Positions 12,791 to 25,375 of a stretch of 64,000 bases of DNA are shown here, piece by piece. Made by a program: the position numbers and the translations under genes. This stretch comes from Parelaphostrongylus tenuis (Eukaryota > Nematoda > Chromadorea > Rhabditida > Metastrongylidae). Position 1 is the first letter of the stretch. Each line of letters starts with the position of its first letter. Location: assembly GCA_019055375.1 (NCBI GenBank), contig JAHQIW010000060.1, positions 1-64,000 of the forward strand, in the 5' to 3' direction. Under the pieces are notes generated by a model, which was not told the DNA's origin, ran no database searches, and was given only the letters and a program-made list of their open reading frames with translations.

Positions 12791-15236
12791 TAAATTCTAA
12801 TGACGACACATGTTGAACAGGCAACCGATTTCTAGAATTATGAAGTAAATAAGAATTATGAGTAGAATTTATGAAGTGAAATGAAATAAATTATGAACTA
12901 ATGATGGTAAGTGGAAGGCACGCTTTTGGATGGCGATAATGTGATGTCAGGCCTGAGATTATATGTAATTCTCTTCCTATTTGAACAGCTACACTGCACT
13001 GAGAAACTTCCTATTAAACTAATTTAAGCGAAAAACAATCACGTCACAGTCAAATGAGTCATGAAATAGTACAACAAAAAGTGCAGATGTAGCTCTCTAA
13101 CAAAGCAAGTTAAGACGATTGCAACGGAGGAGATGATAATCAATATTCTCGAGACTAAAAATTGTTAATTGAACCGACATCTTTGAATCTACTCAAGTAT
13201 TCACCATAAACTGAGCAATGAATCTTTTGTACTTTCAATGGCTCATAAAATCGTTTTTATAGCGCCGCTGTTGCCTTGCATTCTTCTATTGGCTTAACGA
13301 CAAGCCCTTGTTGACCCAATCCATATAAGGCACAGTTATACATAAGGTAAAAAAGAAGAGAATTTTTTGCACTTTGTAAGAAAGATTGCGTTTAAGCTCG
13401 CAATATGTCAGCAACACTAGAATACGATGCCTGTTCTTACACAATCGACATGAACTCTCTCTTTAACCGCTTCCTTGGCGATGACCATGAGATGGGTGAG
13501 ACGCGGGTTCAACTTTCGTCTTAGGTTCAATGTCATATATATCACCTAAAATTATTGGATATATGGTCAAGCCGTAGCTCAATCAAGTGGTCATTACTTT
13601 ATCAACTCAACTGCACTGTATCATTTGCAATGTATATTCTTTACGCTTTGGAAGTTTTTTGACGTTTTTCTTTACTTTTAGAGAACTTTCGTCGAAATGC
13701 TCAGAAACATAAGGCGCTGAAAATGGCGTCTTTTACTCTTTTATTTTGAAGGTTTCAGGAGGCGTAGGTGTGTCATGCATATGAGTGCATCACATTTAGC
13801 GATTGAAAAAGCTGCTTCTCCAGTGAGGCTGAATGTATTGTTCTATTTCAGTGATAAATGCAGCGATAAATAATGATAAAAGTAAACCGAAACGTTGTCG
13901 AGTGAATGCTTTAGTATTCCTTCAAATCCGAGTTTCCTTAACGTTCACTCGTAGAGAAAATATTATTGCATTATTGGATACGTGAGACAGTAGTAATTGA
14001 TAGTTCGATGAAAAATATCAATAAGACAATAGTAAAGAGCAAACTTAGTAAGTTCAAAGATTTCCTTCAGCATTTAATCGTGATGAAATTCTCAGCTTTT
14101 CAAGATTATACAGTTATTCGTGGTTCTATCAAAGATGGAATAAATTCAGAAATATCTTTTTTAGCAGATAAGTTCATATAACTCTTGACTTATACGTATG
14201 TCGATCTAGATTTCGTCAGATTGACAGCTTCTTTGTACTTTTGATTATCACATTTGTATTTATTCATATGGAGTGATATCATTATTATATCAGCTGCTCT
14301 AGGAAAATGAGGTATAGATTTGTGAATGAGTCGAGTGGTATGTGTTTTTAGCCGAATAATCTAGCAAAATCACCTTAAAATATTGTGCAGAAGATCCGAT
14401 GCAAATTATATTTTCCAATACCACACAGCGCTAGGTTATATAGTATCATGAGGCTTCGACATATTCGAGGACACTGTGAGAGCCATGAAGTAGGAAGCTG
14501 ACCTTTAGCTATTTCATAAAAGCCTAATTTTAGTTGCGCTGCTAGAGCATATTACGGAGGCTTTTTCATAGAGCAAGTCAAGTGCCGGAATACCCAAAAT
14601 TTCAGTTTTCGAGTATTTATATGAATTTCAAATAGAAAACTCCGCCTATCGAGGAAAGACCTCTGAAAATTTGACGATCAAAATGATCCTCATCATCCGC
14701 AAAGGATTCGGTCAGTTTCGACGCAGCGAAGTGACTCCATAAGAGGATTATTCTATAGCTCACACAAAATGCGAAAAGCTCGAAAAGGCTCAGTGGGTCG
14801 AATATGGTTTTACAGGATAATTTCCCTAAGTACACTAGAATATTAGATTGTACATACCGTTGATTATGCTTGGAATACTGCTTGCATTGATTTATTCTAC
14901 ACCTTGCACATTGAAATATGTTTATAACTCCTCAACGGTTCAAGAAAGCTTTTGTATAGATTTTCTTTTTATATTGGTGAATTTGCTCAATGTATGTGCT
15001 ACATAGGACTTAATTTCTGAAAGGTTATTTCCTGCAGTCACTAATTTGTAATGATACTTTCATGAATGGTATCATTTCGTAAGAGAACCGTAATATGACT
15101 GCTGGAAAAGTTCTTCCGTTGTGATAGAATGATGTGTCACTAAGCAAACCTCTACATATTGGGTCGGTGGTCAGAGAGCAAGCGCCCATCAATGGTATAC
15201 AACACAGTTTGTATCTACAGGGCAGTCATTGATTCT
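12791..15236. other. No recognised gene
   Basis: AT-rich. Open frames reach about 70 codons and show no motif. I see no repeat I can name and no exon with conserved residues on either strand. Confidence 0.3.
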
Positions 15237-15540
15237 GGGAGCGCTGTGGCCGAGTGGTTGTGATGCTCGTCGCGGCGCGTGGAGCCGAGCTCCACCCCTC
15301 GCTCCTCCCCCAACTCACTCGGGCAGTCAACAACAATGCCCCATGGAACGCCACAGCAAGGCTATCATCGAGACTGCAAGGAGATTCGCTTGATCACAAT
15401 TTTACGCCGTTCAAGATGAAGACGAAAAACGAATTGAATGCTAGAAGCACTGGTGAAAAACACATGACAGTGCAAAACAGTGCACAGTGAAAAAAAAGAA
15501 AAACACACTGTGATGATGAATCAAATAAAGTGCTAAAAAT
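15237..15540 (+). repeat. SINE-like repeat (GGCCGAGTGG family), full length
   Basis: Head gcgctgtggccgagtggttg resembles a tRNA Ser/Leu 5' half, with an A-box and a weak B-box (gagccgagctcc). The body reads cagtcaacaacaatgcccca, atggaacgccacagcaaggc and gaatgctagaagcactgg; the tail is caaataaagtgctaaaa. This is the best copy of the family for defining its ends. Confidence 0.65.
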
Positions 15541-16329
15541 GTTTACTGATTATGCGATTTCTACATCAGCTCAAGTGGCAGATATGGCACCTATAGGTGT
15601 CATATTGCTCCCGGTAATCTCTTTGATATATTGCATATTTGTAGAGAATCAAACTGCAACTTATTCTACAGATATTACGGCAGAGGTCGTTTATGAGATG
15701 GTTTTTCATTGAAAATTCTTCATTTGATAATTTGCAAAGAGCCGTTTTTGAGCGAGTTCATTCCTAAGGCGAACGAGCGTAGTGTTGAAGATAGTGTGCA
15801 ACGTGCAGAGTGTAACCAGTGAAGAAGCGCATAAACATCTTCACTAGAAATTTTGTTTGAACAGCTGGATTCTTCAAGAAAAGATGCCGGATCATCAACA
15901 AAACTATTCCAGAGTAGCTAACTTTGAGCAGAGTTGCTCAACTCCATATGTTTGGATAGAGTATGCCTCTATATACAGCTATGAACCATTTATCCTACAA
16001 TTATGCCTGATCTTTCGAGATATCTTCAAACCATTTTGCGTGAACAAAACTTACTATAACCTATATAACCTATACCACCTGTCCGCTCCATAGGCAGCCG
16101 AGTGATTTGGCGGGCCAAACAGGAACTCCATCTGTTCTTCCGTCACGTCGCCATCGATTAGCCCCGCGGGTCCCCTCCACGGCTATCAGGTATTCCTTGA
16201 GCATCACATCTTGTTTTTTAGGTTTTCTTCTTTGATAGAGTCGAACAATCCGCGTCGGTGGTCTTTGTGTGTTTCGCTCTTGTAAACCTCCTTTTTGCCT
16301 GAGCGTTAAATAAACACCAAGTAATCCTT

Positions 16330-18930
16330 CATCATGCCTACCGTGTCGACGAGCTTTCCGCTGAATACGTTAGGGCAGGGAGAAAACCGTCGAGTTGACA
16401 CAGGTGGGCCGCGAAGTCGGTGCTCACCGTTTCACTCTACGTCCTCCCATGCGCTCCAAGCGGCTCCCCAAAGCGTTCGCTTCGTCCTGCTCAAAACTTA
16501 GAGGCTTCGATCCGTCTTCATGTTGACTTTACGACTTATAGACGTAACCCTGGAGCATTTGGAGATGTTTCGTGTTCGTTTGAGTGGTGAAGGGAACATT
16601 TGGAGCCCATCCGCTTTTCTACACACATCGTTTTTCGTTAGCTTCAGTCGAAGACCAATCTTCACCCGGGCACGATTGTCGAAATCGGTCGACATTCCTT
16701 CTGCTTGGATGATGCTTTGTATTATGAGGACGATATCATCAGCAAAAGCAAGATGGTTTTTATTGTCAGCCGTCAGTTTTCACTCCCATAGTGTCTCCTT
16801 CTAATGTTCGCCACTGAGCGTTTCTGGGAGGGTGGCAAGTGAATAATTTTGGTGAAATTTGTAACGCCAGTGTCTGGCCGCCTCTTCTTGACGTCGTCCA
16901 ATATCATTATTGCTATAAAAGTGGCAATATCTCAACTGTGAAATCTTCATATATACTTAGGAAAATCTATATGCACCGAACAAGGGACACCGAGGGTGGT
17001 TCAGAGAGCCTCTAATGATTGGCTATCTGTTTTTCCACTGAATCAAAGGCTTTCTTTTCAACATTGGAATGAAAGAGAGATGGAGTGGTCTTCCGCACTC
17101 TTGTGTAGAACTTCTATAAGGTCGTGTGATCATGTAGATGTGGGTTCTATAACACTGAAATTTTTTTTGAAACCACCCTACTTGTTCGCATGGCTGCCCT
17201 TTACGCCCAGTGTTCTGTCAATCCTGGTTTGGGTATGACTCGAGTAAAGAGTTTATAGACCAACGGGCAGCAACACATAGGGGCGATAATTGCCCATGTT
17301 GTGAAGTTCTCCGTGTTCTTAAAAATAACACGGTCCTTTGCCGTTTTCCATTGTCTGGGAATGTTTACATTCTGACTGGGTAAAAAGTGTAGAGCCAAGC
17401 CATGGTGTCATGCGAACTTGCAATAGGTTCTTCCAATGTTCTCATTATCCTATTCATGCAAAGTGTTGTGTTCTACTCGTCAACAAGGATATAGCGTGTC
17501 GGATTTTGGAAGAAGAAACTGTTTAAGCGACATGCTCATCTTTCTTTACACTCATATGACAATAAGAGGGCATAGCTATTGAAGAAATCGGAGTGGTTAG
17601 ATGATTGGAATTTCTCCGTTGCCCCTTCGGGAGGCTGTAAGTGTTCCGTGAGGGCGTCGGAGTGCACCCATACTCAAATCCTTGTAATTGGCGAGGCTAC
17701 AGCTGGGCGATGCAATTGCTATAATACACTTTTCTGCACTACGTCAGCCGTAAACGGCTGCTCGTTTTTTCCTTTCAGCCTTCTTTGGTTCGCTTTCTCT
17801 GCAGCGGTTTTACAACTTCGGACTTGATCGGTTGCGTGTAGCTCACAGCGAATCCGCCGTTGTCGTAATTAACCGTCGAGTGTTGGAGGAGGCGTGCGCT
17901 CTCTTCATACCTTTAGGACTCTCGGCTTTTCATACAGCTAACGTGAAGTTGTTGAATGAGCAGGTTCCCGTATTATTTCGTCCATGTTGGCCAACAAAGT
18001 TGTTATCCTCAAGAGCCGACTATTGAACCTCAGATGTTCTGGTATTTCCCAAGTTTATTGTAGTTTCTGGAACTTCGTTGTTTGAATTCAGAAGCCTTTC
18101 TTTTCAGCGGAAAATGGAGCGTTTATTGCAAATGGGGCGATATGCTTCATGCCGTGTAGGAACTTAAGCAATAGCGACATCTGCTCATAGCGCAAAGCTT
18201 CGCTTTAAACTGAGATTATGTGGTCTATTCGTTTCGGTCCAATTGGGAAACTCCCCGCCTAGCGTTAAGCAAGAGTGCTCTTGAAATTGTGATTTACCAT
18301 GGATGGTCTTTGGTCGTCATTAGGAACTCCAGATATACCTCTACCTTGTTCCGGTTTCATTCAAGTCCTAGGTCCACAATTGTAGCATTCCTTCAGGCGT
18401 TTCCTCTAGGTCCAATTTTTGCTTCAAAGAAGTCCCCAAAAATAACCTTTGAAGAGTGGGGTGGGGCTTCTTTGGCAAACTTTTGTAAAGTCTCTATAGA
18501 ACATTTTGACTTCGTCTTCGTTATAGCTTTGATGTTTGGCGCTTGAGCAACGAGTATGGTCAAGCCCCGGCACTGATCGATATCGTTTCATCAACCGCAG
18601 CCGCCCGATACGGGATTTTATTTACGCAAAATTGAATCGATTGTTCGTTGTCAAATTCAAGTTTAATGAAAACGCCCAACAGTCCGGTCGGCGCTCCTCT
18701 GCGATCGGATGTTTTCAAGAGGCAGTTCTTCTCCGGTGTTCATCACAAAGCGTGAAAAGAATGCTGTCTTCTTGTCGCATCCAGGCCGAAGGACGTTTTT
18801 CCTCTTCCTTCTTGCTTGCATCAATAGATATTTCTATCAGAGCGGTTTCATGTGCAAGTGTTCGTTGCGTTATAGGTACGAATCGTCCAGTCCTCGTCGC
18901 TTTTTGGTAGCCTAGTTTGGCCCAACAGTT
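16330..18930 (-). mobile_element. RTE-type non-LTR retrotransposon, decayed
   Basis: Minus strand, 5' to 3' from about 18.93 kb. Endonuclease traces come first: TGEELPL near 18.69 kb and GDFFEAKIGPR near 18.4 kb, corresponding to the RTE GDFNAKIGPR block. Reverse transcriptase follows: PRQWKTAKDRVIFKN and LYKLF-like VYKLFTRVI near 17.3 kb, the catalytic LAFADDIVLI near 16.73 kb, then KIGLRLKLTKN and, near 16.37 kb, AAHLCQLDGFLPALTYSAES. Multiple frameshifts and stops separate these blocks, so it cannot encode a working protein. The 3' border is uncertain; 16.1-16.33 kb may still belong to it. Longer open frames on the plus strand over this region are antisense artefacts. Confidence 0.8.
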
Positions 18931-19452
18931 GTCAGCGAGCCTTCCGCCCTCGTCTTACCCCCTGCAGGCCGTGCCAGGAGATTTTTTCGGGGTCTGGGTA
19001 ATCAGGATCCATTCTTTATTGCTGTTTCCTAGCATTTTAAATTTTCATCGTATAGCTTTCTAGGTTCTAAAACGTGAGACATATGTAACTGGACGAGTAA
19101 GCCTGCCAGTCTCTTTCGGTGGAGTAGAAGAAGATTGTTTGTTGGAGGTGCCTCCCTAACCGCCCTCCCTGTACTTCCCATACTTTTTTGATTGGGCAGA
19201 CTTTTGGTCCAGTTAGCCTCGTAGGCGAAGAGGTATGTCAAATTGGCGCTGGCAGAAGCACGAAGCTCGTCCACTGTTAATCCACCTGCCTCTCTAAGGA
19301 AGCACAATGGTCACTTTGTTGGGTTACCGTTTAATTTCCCTAATTGGTGGCGACGACCACGTGGAGTTGGGGCCATGTGCCCTCAATAACTAACCGAGCG
19401 ATTCCAGCAAAGGGGGGAAGATCCGTGATACACATATCATATACGTATATAA
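18931..19452 (-). other. Unassigned sequence between the RTE and Penelope-like elements
   Basis: A 92-codon open frame on the minus strand (19307-19029) contains FLREAGGLTVDELRASASAN and a Pro/Arg-poor C-terminal part. I do not recognise it. Its position directly upstream of the RTE endonuclease suggests it may be part of that element's 5' region, or of a different inserted repeat. Confidence 0.3.
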
Positions 19453-21700
19453 GTCGAAAGTTCGACTTGCTATATACCTCGGCATAATTTAATTTGTTAT
19501 CATGAAAAATCGAGAAAACATCTTTGGATTAGCTGAACGCGAGGTTGGTAAATTAAGTCGTAGAAGTTTGGCTGACGTTTCGGCAACGACCGCCCTTCCT
19601 TCAGAGCCCGCGGCGCATTTAGTATTAGTCTCTCTGAAATGATTCCAATGGTCGTAATTTATATGGTGCCCTAGGTCCAGGTTAGAAGATCAAACGAAGA
19701 AAGGGCCCGAGATCTCGTGTGATGGTGACGCACTCGTCTTTTCCGGTTCATTTCGGGATTTTTTGGCCCCCCGTTTATTTATGCCCAAGATGCCTCCTTA
19801 AGTTTTTGGACGAATGGATAGTTTTTAATTCCTTCCTGCGCTAGGATGATGACAGTCACATCAAAATCCTTGCTACTGTGATTTTTGCGCCCATGTAAAC
19901 CTGAAGGTTTCCGTTTTATTCTATTTTAGATTTACTGTCTAGATGTTCTTTTATGCGGATGAAAAGTGGTCCTACCCTTTCGCCTATATATTCTTCCCCG
20001 CATGTTTTACATGTTAGTAATAAATTGTGCCCGATCTCATACAATCCCCCTCTTTTTCGTTAGGGCAGATTAAACAGTTGTTGGTGTTACACACTTCGAT
20101 CATAGAGTCTATTGCGGATCAGCTGATGGCGTAGGATGGGAGGGCGGGATTTCGATAACTACCACGGAATTTTTCAAGACCGCATCTTTTTTTAGCACCT
20201 TTTGACCGCGCTACTAATTTCGTTTGATATAAAATGGCAGTTTGAAGGAAACTCTATTAAGGTGTGGAGTGTTGTTCTTTTTGGACCTGAATTACACTTT
20301 TTGAATATTCCCTAACTGCAAATGTTTTGTAGCCGTTGGAAATGGCAATTTTTCGTGCCAAGCCTAATGATTCGTTCCTTTCCTCTTTTCCTGTGCAACA
20401 CCTTTTAGGCCGTCGAAACATGTTTTTAATTAGCGATTTTTTCATGTGTGAAGGATGGGAGGAAGGTGATGACCAAAATGTTTTTGTTACTTGGTTCTCG
20501 TTACCATTCTGTACATAGCCACTATCCAAAAGCTTTACTTGGGGGTTTACGTATGGAGGCCAGCCCCTGTTTGGACTTTTTTCGAGTTAATTTTATATGC
20601 TCTGACTGTCCGTTTCAAGACTTCAAAACATTTGTCCATTTCCTCTTGTGTGGAAAGACAATGAAACAATCATCTATATACCGGCAGTAGAGCAATGGGC
20701 GGTGAACAAGGACTGGAGCTTCACCTTATACATAAAGGCGGTGGCAAGACTAGGTGCTAAACGTTGACCCATGCAAACCCCCTGAGTTGTGTGAAGTTTT
20801 TTTCCGACCACCGAAAGATTGAACAACTAAGATATTGTTTTAGGAGGGTCATTAGTTGTTTGAATGTGAAGCATACATGTTTACTTTTTGTTCATTTCAG
20901 TTGAAAGTTCGAAAATGGCTTGCATTGCAGAGTCATTGATACGTTAGTATAGAGTGAGGTAACATCAAATAACTCCATTACGTGTCGAGTTGTTCGGTTT
21001 CGCGAAACGTAGGTGATCTAGGAACATTTTTGTATTGGTAGATGGGTTGATACGAATTTGAGCACCTGAGTAAAATAAGGTTTAGAAACCAAGTTATTCT
21101 ATCCGTTGGTCCGCCTTACAACTGAATGTAGTTATAACCTTGTACGTTAATGGATCGGTTGACACTAGATTATCATAGATGTAAGTTTGCGTGTTTTTAT
21201 GAGAAGGTATGGGACCCGGCAAGTAGGATTATTGTTTTTGAGTCGAGAGATAACTGAAGTTTCTAAACCCGCTGCACTTGCCATGTTGATCCATTCTTTT
21301 GTTTAAATTTTTACATTGGAGTTTATATTTCCTTCTCAGAGATGGGCGATAGAGGGAGACATCCTGAAATGTTTTTTCGTTATTTCAACATCCAGCTGAT
21401 TTGGGATTACTACAAATTCCCCCAATTTATCACTTACGGATAGACGAATAGATTATATATGATATATATATATATATTATATATATAATATACTCGCTTA
21501 CTCTCTAGATACTTAGATGGTCCGTCTTCTACTGCGAACCCCCAGCACATATTCCAAATAGTATATTGTTTGGCTCTGCATAAAATATTCCTTGGTTTCC
21601 CTGACGTAACTTTGCAAAAGCTTTTTTAGGTCTTCATGATGTCGTTACCAGAAGTGGATTTCGGCGACGATCCTCGGCCGGGCTTCCAACTACTTAATTC
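19453..21700 (-). mobile_element. Penelope-like retroelement (reverse transcriptase plus GIY-YIG), decayed
   Basis: On the minus strand the reverse transcriptase core reads GVCMGQRLAPSLATAFMYKV near 20.75 kb and LYCRYIDDCFIVF near 20.67 kb, where YIDD is the catalytic motif. It is followed by SSHPSHMKKSLIKNMFRR near 20.47 kb, a block typical of Penelope-like elements. Then come a cysteine linker, CNTNNCLICP, near 20.08 kb and a GIY-YIG-type endonuclease block, CGEEYIGE with RIKEHL, near 19.97 kb; its GIY half is frameshifted. The 3' flank (19453-19770) includes ggctgacgtttcggc and is repeated at 34.1 and 46.3 kb. Several frameshifts are visible. The 5' border near 21.7 kb is approximate. Confidence 0.8.
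21452..21492. repeat. AT dinucleotide microsatellite
   Basis: A run of alternating A and T with short interruptions, near the 5' border of the Penelope-like element. Confidence 0.85.
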
Positions 21701-21749
21701 GAAAATGGTGTTAGGCCGAAATCAAAAGCAAGTTGGTAAAGAAAATCAA

Positions 21750-22675
21750 CCGACCTCTCACGGATATGTAGAAACCGAAATCCCTGTATATTAAAATTAT
21801 AATTGTTTTTTCAAGCCATGTATGGGCACTTATACAGAATCATGAAATAATACACATATCTTTTCGAGTGTTTTCTGATGGCCTTTGTTTTCATATTCAT
21901 GATGTTTACGAGTCAAGAGCAATTAGGTATGCAACAATGCTCTGAAGGAACTGGCTCAGACGAAAGACACCGTGCAACTGACGAAGCTTCAAGACCGAAG
22001 CACGTTTATTGCACTGTATGAGTGCCCTTAACATACCACATGCACACAGCTCAAAAATAATTATCAGGTGTAATGAAATGCGGACGTGGTCTCCGAAACG
22101 AATACGTGTATTTGCTTTATTTATAACAATGTATTTTGACATCAACTTGTGGCAGCCTATTCCATTTCGGTGGCGAGTGATTGTGGTCGTGACCAAGTTT
22201 CTGCTCATGTTAATGGAGCATTCCCAACATAGTATCCAACTTGTACTGGAAAAAACTGAGTACACGATAGTGTGAAATGTTTTTGGTACAATACAATATG
22301 CCTTATAACGACTAACAAGCTCATGGTCGATTACTAGATAAACCACTCTAACATAACGGTCACATGAACAAGCCTTTCCGAGAATCATTATAGATTTAAG
22401 TCAAAGCAGTTGGTCGATTTCCTAAATATGCAGGTTGGAGACCGAATCAGATGTCCGATATTATGTAACCATTGCCTTTATCTTAATGCTTTTGTGTTCT
22501 TTTGTGTTCAATATATTGGATACTTTCTCCTTCGAATCCAACTAAGGGCCATTTCCTGCAAAAAAGTGAAGACCACAATAATCCAGTTTCAACAATGGCT
22601 ATAATGCGCTTTATGCATGTATGGTCAACATGGATTTCAATGTGCACTAAAATTAATATCTGATCACTCGCATCT
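21750..22675. other. No recognised gene
   Basis: A 160-codon open frame on the minus strand (22388-21906) has no recognisable domain. The plus strand over the same bases is also open for 88 codons, which argues for chance. It lies just downstream of the last exon of astacin locus B and could include its 3' flank. Confidence 0.3.
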
Positions 22676-24408
22676 TCAGCATTGATCTGAGTGATCACCT
22701 TGGGACACAGGAACGACCGATTCTCTAGGAGTAGCAGCGTTGCAAGTAGCACAACAAATTTTTTTTGGCATAATCGTATGCAATTTAGCATTCCCATCCT
22801 TTCAAATCTCAGGAGAGAACCATCTGGTCATCCAAACATTTTGTAAAATTGAAAAGAAATGTTTAAGTCACTAGGCATCGTAGATCTGCTGCAATAATCT
22901 CCATATCAAGTAGTGATTTCCAGGCAAAAATTGAACGCCATTAGAGCTTTGATGCGTTCGCTTCAAAATGAAAACTTTTGCAAAAGGTTTTTTTTTCAAA
23001 TAATCGTCCTTTCAATTTAAGCTAAGCAAATAAGATGTAGAAAGCAGCTCGAAAATATGTGGAGATTGGTCACACGAAATTGACTCCTATTTTGTAGTGA
23101 TCAAGAAAAAAATCTCTAAATACTTGAGGACATAACTGCAAATATACAGGCTCTCAAAAGAAGGTGCCCAACGTTGGCTTTAATGAAAACGAAAACTTCG
23201 ATTTTGGTGCGGCGACATTCTCACTGTCTATCTCAAAGTACTTCCCTAAATTCTTCATGGTTGCTGTGATGGTGTGGTTAGGACACCCCATTAAAATCCG
23301 AATCACCTCAAAGCCAGAATAACCATAATAAGGATGAGGCTTTAGTGGAAATCAAAAATTCGATGATTAATGGTTATTTTATCGAGTTCATTGAGATCGA
23401 CCGGCAGTCCATCTAATTACTAACCGGAACATAATATCTTATCAGCAATTTCAGTATTTTTTCAAAAACTTCTTAATTGATGAGAATGTATGAGCTGTTA
23501 GGAATTACTACCAGATTTATTGATTAAAATTTCGAAGAAATTCATTGATTTCTGGCTTTCTGAATGCTTCGAAGAAAATAGACCAGGTAATGTTTTTTAG
23601 AACTACTTCGTCATGTGAAGGCCCAAGCTCAAACCTACTTTTCTTTTTTCTCTTACAATCTTTGCATTCATAGATGCTGCAAACCTTCTGATAATCGTTT
23701 TGGAGAAGCTCGAGTGCGTGTCCCAGTCACATCCTGAAATCAGCCATAGAGACACTACATGAAGTGGCAAAAGCCGTATAAAATCTTTACACTGTCGCTT
23801 TTGTGGCAGGTATTATATCGAACTGCGTTTCTTCACCTTAAATTTGCGAGAAACAATCAGTGATCCTTGAAAGTATTATTCTGAAACTTGGACAGCAACG
23901 ATGTGCCAAGAGCCTACTTTATGTACCGAACTCTGTTGCTGCTAACAAAAGAAGGCTCTTCATCTCGCGATAAGCATTAGATACGGTAGTACCCACATCT
24001 CTAACACCTCATGACTTAAACAAGTCCACAGCCATTAATCATTCGTTTGAGTCGGAAAGTTGTACCATGTGCTCAGTGTGACTATATGACTTCTGAGCAC
24101 AATTTATTCCAAAGTCGTGTAAACACGAGGAAAAGTTTACACTGTTGAAACCTGTAGAGCTCTTCTTGTCCGCATAAAAGAGTTATCAGATGGCAAACTC
24201 AAAACTCGATAAAGTATTCAATTATGTGCTTAGGGCGCAAGAGCTCAAAAGTGACGATCTGACTATAACGTCACGACACTGTCACACGAGTTAAGATCAT
24301 CCAGTGCGCAAAATTCTTGAGGAATTTTGGAAGAGAGATCAAAATAAAATGAAGCGTAAGGACGAGTGCTATCCTACCACATAATGGCCTTCGCCGTTTG
24401 ATTAAAAA

Positions 24409-25002
24409 TTAGCCAAATGGACTGCTACAAATGTTGTCCCACGTGGACAGCAAAAGCAGCCTTGCACTTACAAAACGGTAAATGATTTTGCTTGAAAAAT
24501 AGCACTCACTTGTATGATAGATGTTTGCCAGTGCTATAAGTAATCCGACATATAGGGATAGTATTAGTAAGGTATCGTACAGGTTCTCATAAAGACGAAG
24601 ACGAAAAACGAAAGACAAAAAGACGAAAAGATGAAAAGCAGCCATCGGACGACAACAGCAACTCGAGCACGAGTGAACAAGTGCAGAAGCATTTGAGCAC
24701 CGATGATGAAATAAATGAACAAAAACCATCCATCTCCGCCTCCACCTCTTCGATTTAACGGTTTTTTTTTTCTGCTTCAAAATATGCACCACATTTGTGG
24801 TCCACCCAATATTATAAAACGTTTCTACCAAAGACTGATGTTTGGAGTGCCTCGTATTCCACAAATGAGAGAAGTGTGAGGAAATGCGATGTTCCATCTC
24901 ACGTCGGCGATGAAGATATGGCGTTCTATAAGTCAAGCTGTTAACACGTTGCGACAAAATGCATGAATTACATGCACCGATCTCCGCCCTCATGCAAGGC
25001 AA
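24409..25002 (-). other. 197-codon open frame, unrecognised, probably not a gene
   Basis: The longest open frame in the window, but low-complexity Arg/Lys- and Cys-rich stretches come from a GA-rich tract on the plus strand (gacgaagacgaaaaacgaaa near 24595) and from poly-pyrimidine runs. There is no recognisable domain, no signal peptide at the start and no paralogue in the window. It lies within an intron of pseudogene B. Confidence 0.15.
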
Positions 25003-25059
25003 TAGGTGCTGGCGCCCCGCAATTTTTTAAAAGAATTCAAGTGGTAAATTTTGAGTTTT

Positions 25060-25375
25060 GAGGAGAGATTAGAAGGATAAAAAAGCTCTCGCGTTGATCA
25101 ATCCCAGAGGAATGGGCCATGCAATCGTCTTCAATTTTTGACTTCCTTTGAGGTAACTGAATGCATATGCGGCCTTTATAATGACTCGCGGTGTCCTCCC
25201 GCTGAACCAAGTCAGTGCTGCTCAACCTTCCAAACAAGTCTGAGACAGTCTGGTACCAATTTACCGACCCGGAAGGATGGATAGCTTGGTGAGCCATGAA
25301 CACGAGATCGAACCATTGACCTCGCGTGCGACACAGAACTCCACTACCGTTGCGTCACAAGCGCTCCTGAGGAGA
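25060..25375 (-). repeat. SINE-like repeat with tRNA-like head
   Basis: On the minus strand from 25375 it begins gcgcttgtgacgcaacggta and, about 45 bases on, has the B-box-like atggttcgatctcgtg. The body continues ggtaccagactgtctcagac and ggacaccgcgagtcat, ending near gggattgatcaacgcgagag. It is a different family from the GGCCGAGTGG repeats. Confidence 0.55.

Noticed and set aside
18220..18910. Plus-strand open frames of 108 and 124 codons as host genes
   Set aside because: They are antisense to the RTE endonuclease blocks (GDFFEAKIGPR and TGEELPL on the minus strand).
24409..25002. The longest open frame as a real protein gene
   Set aside because: Low-complexity composition from GA-rich and pyrimidine tracts, no domain, no exon structure and no paralogue.
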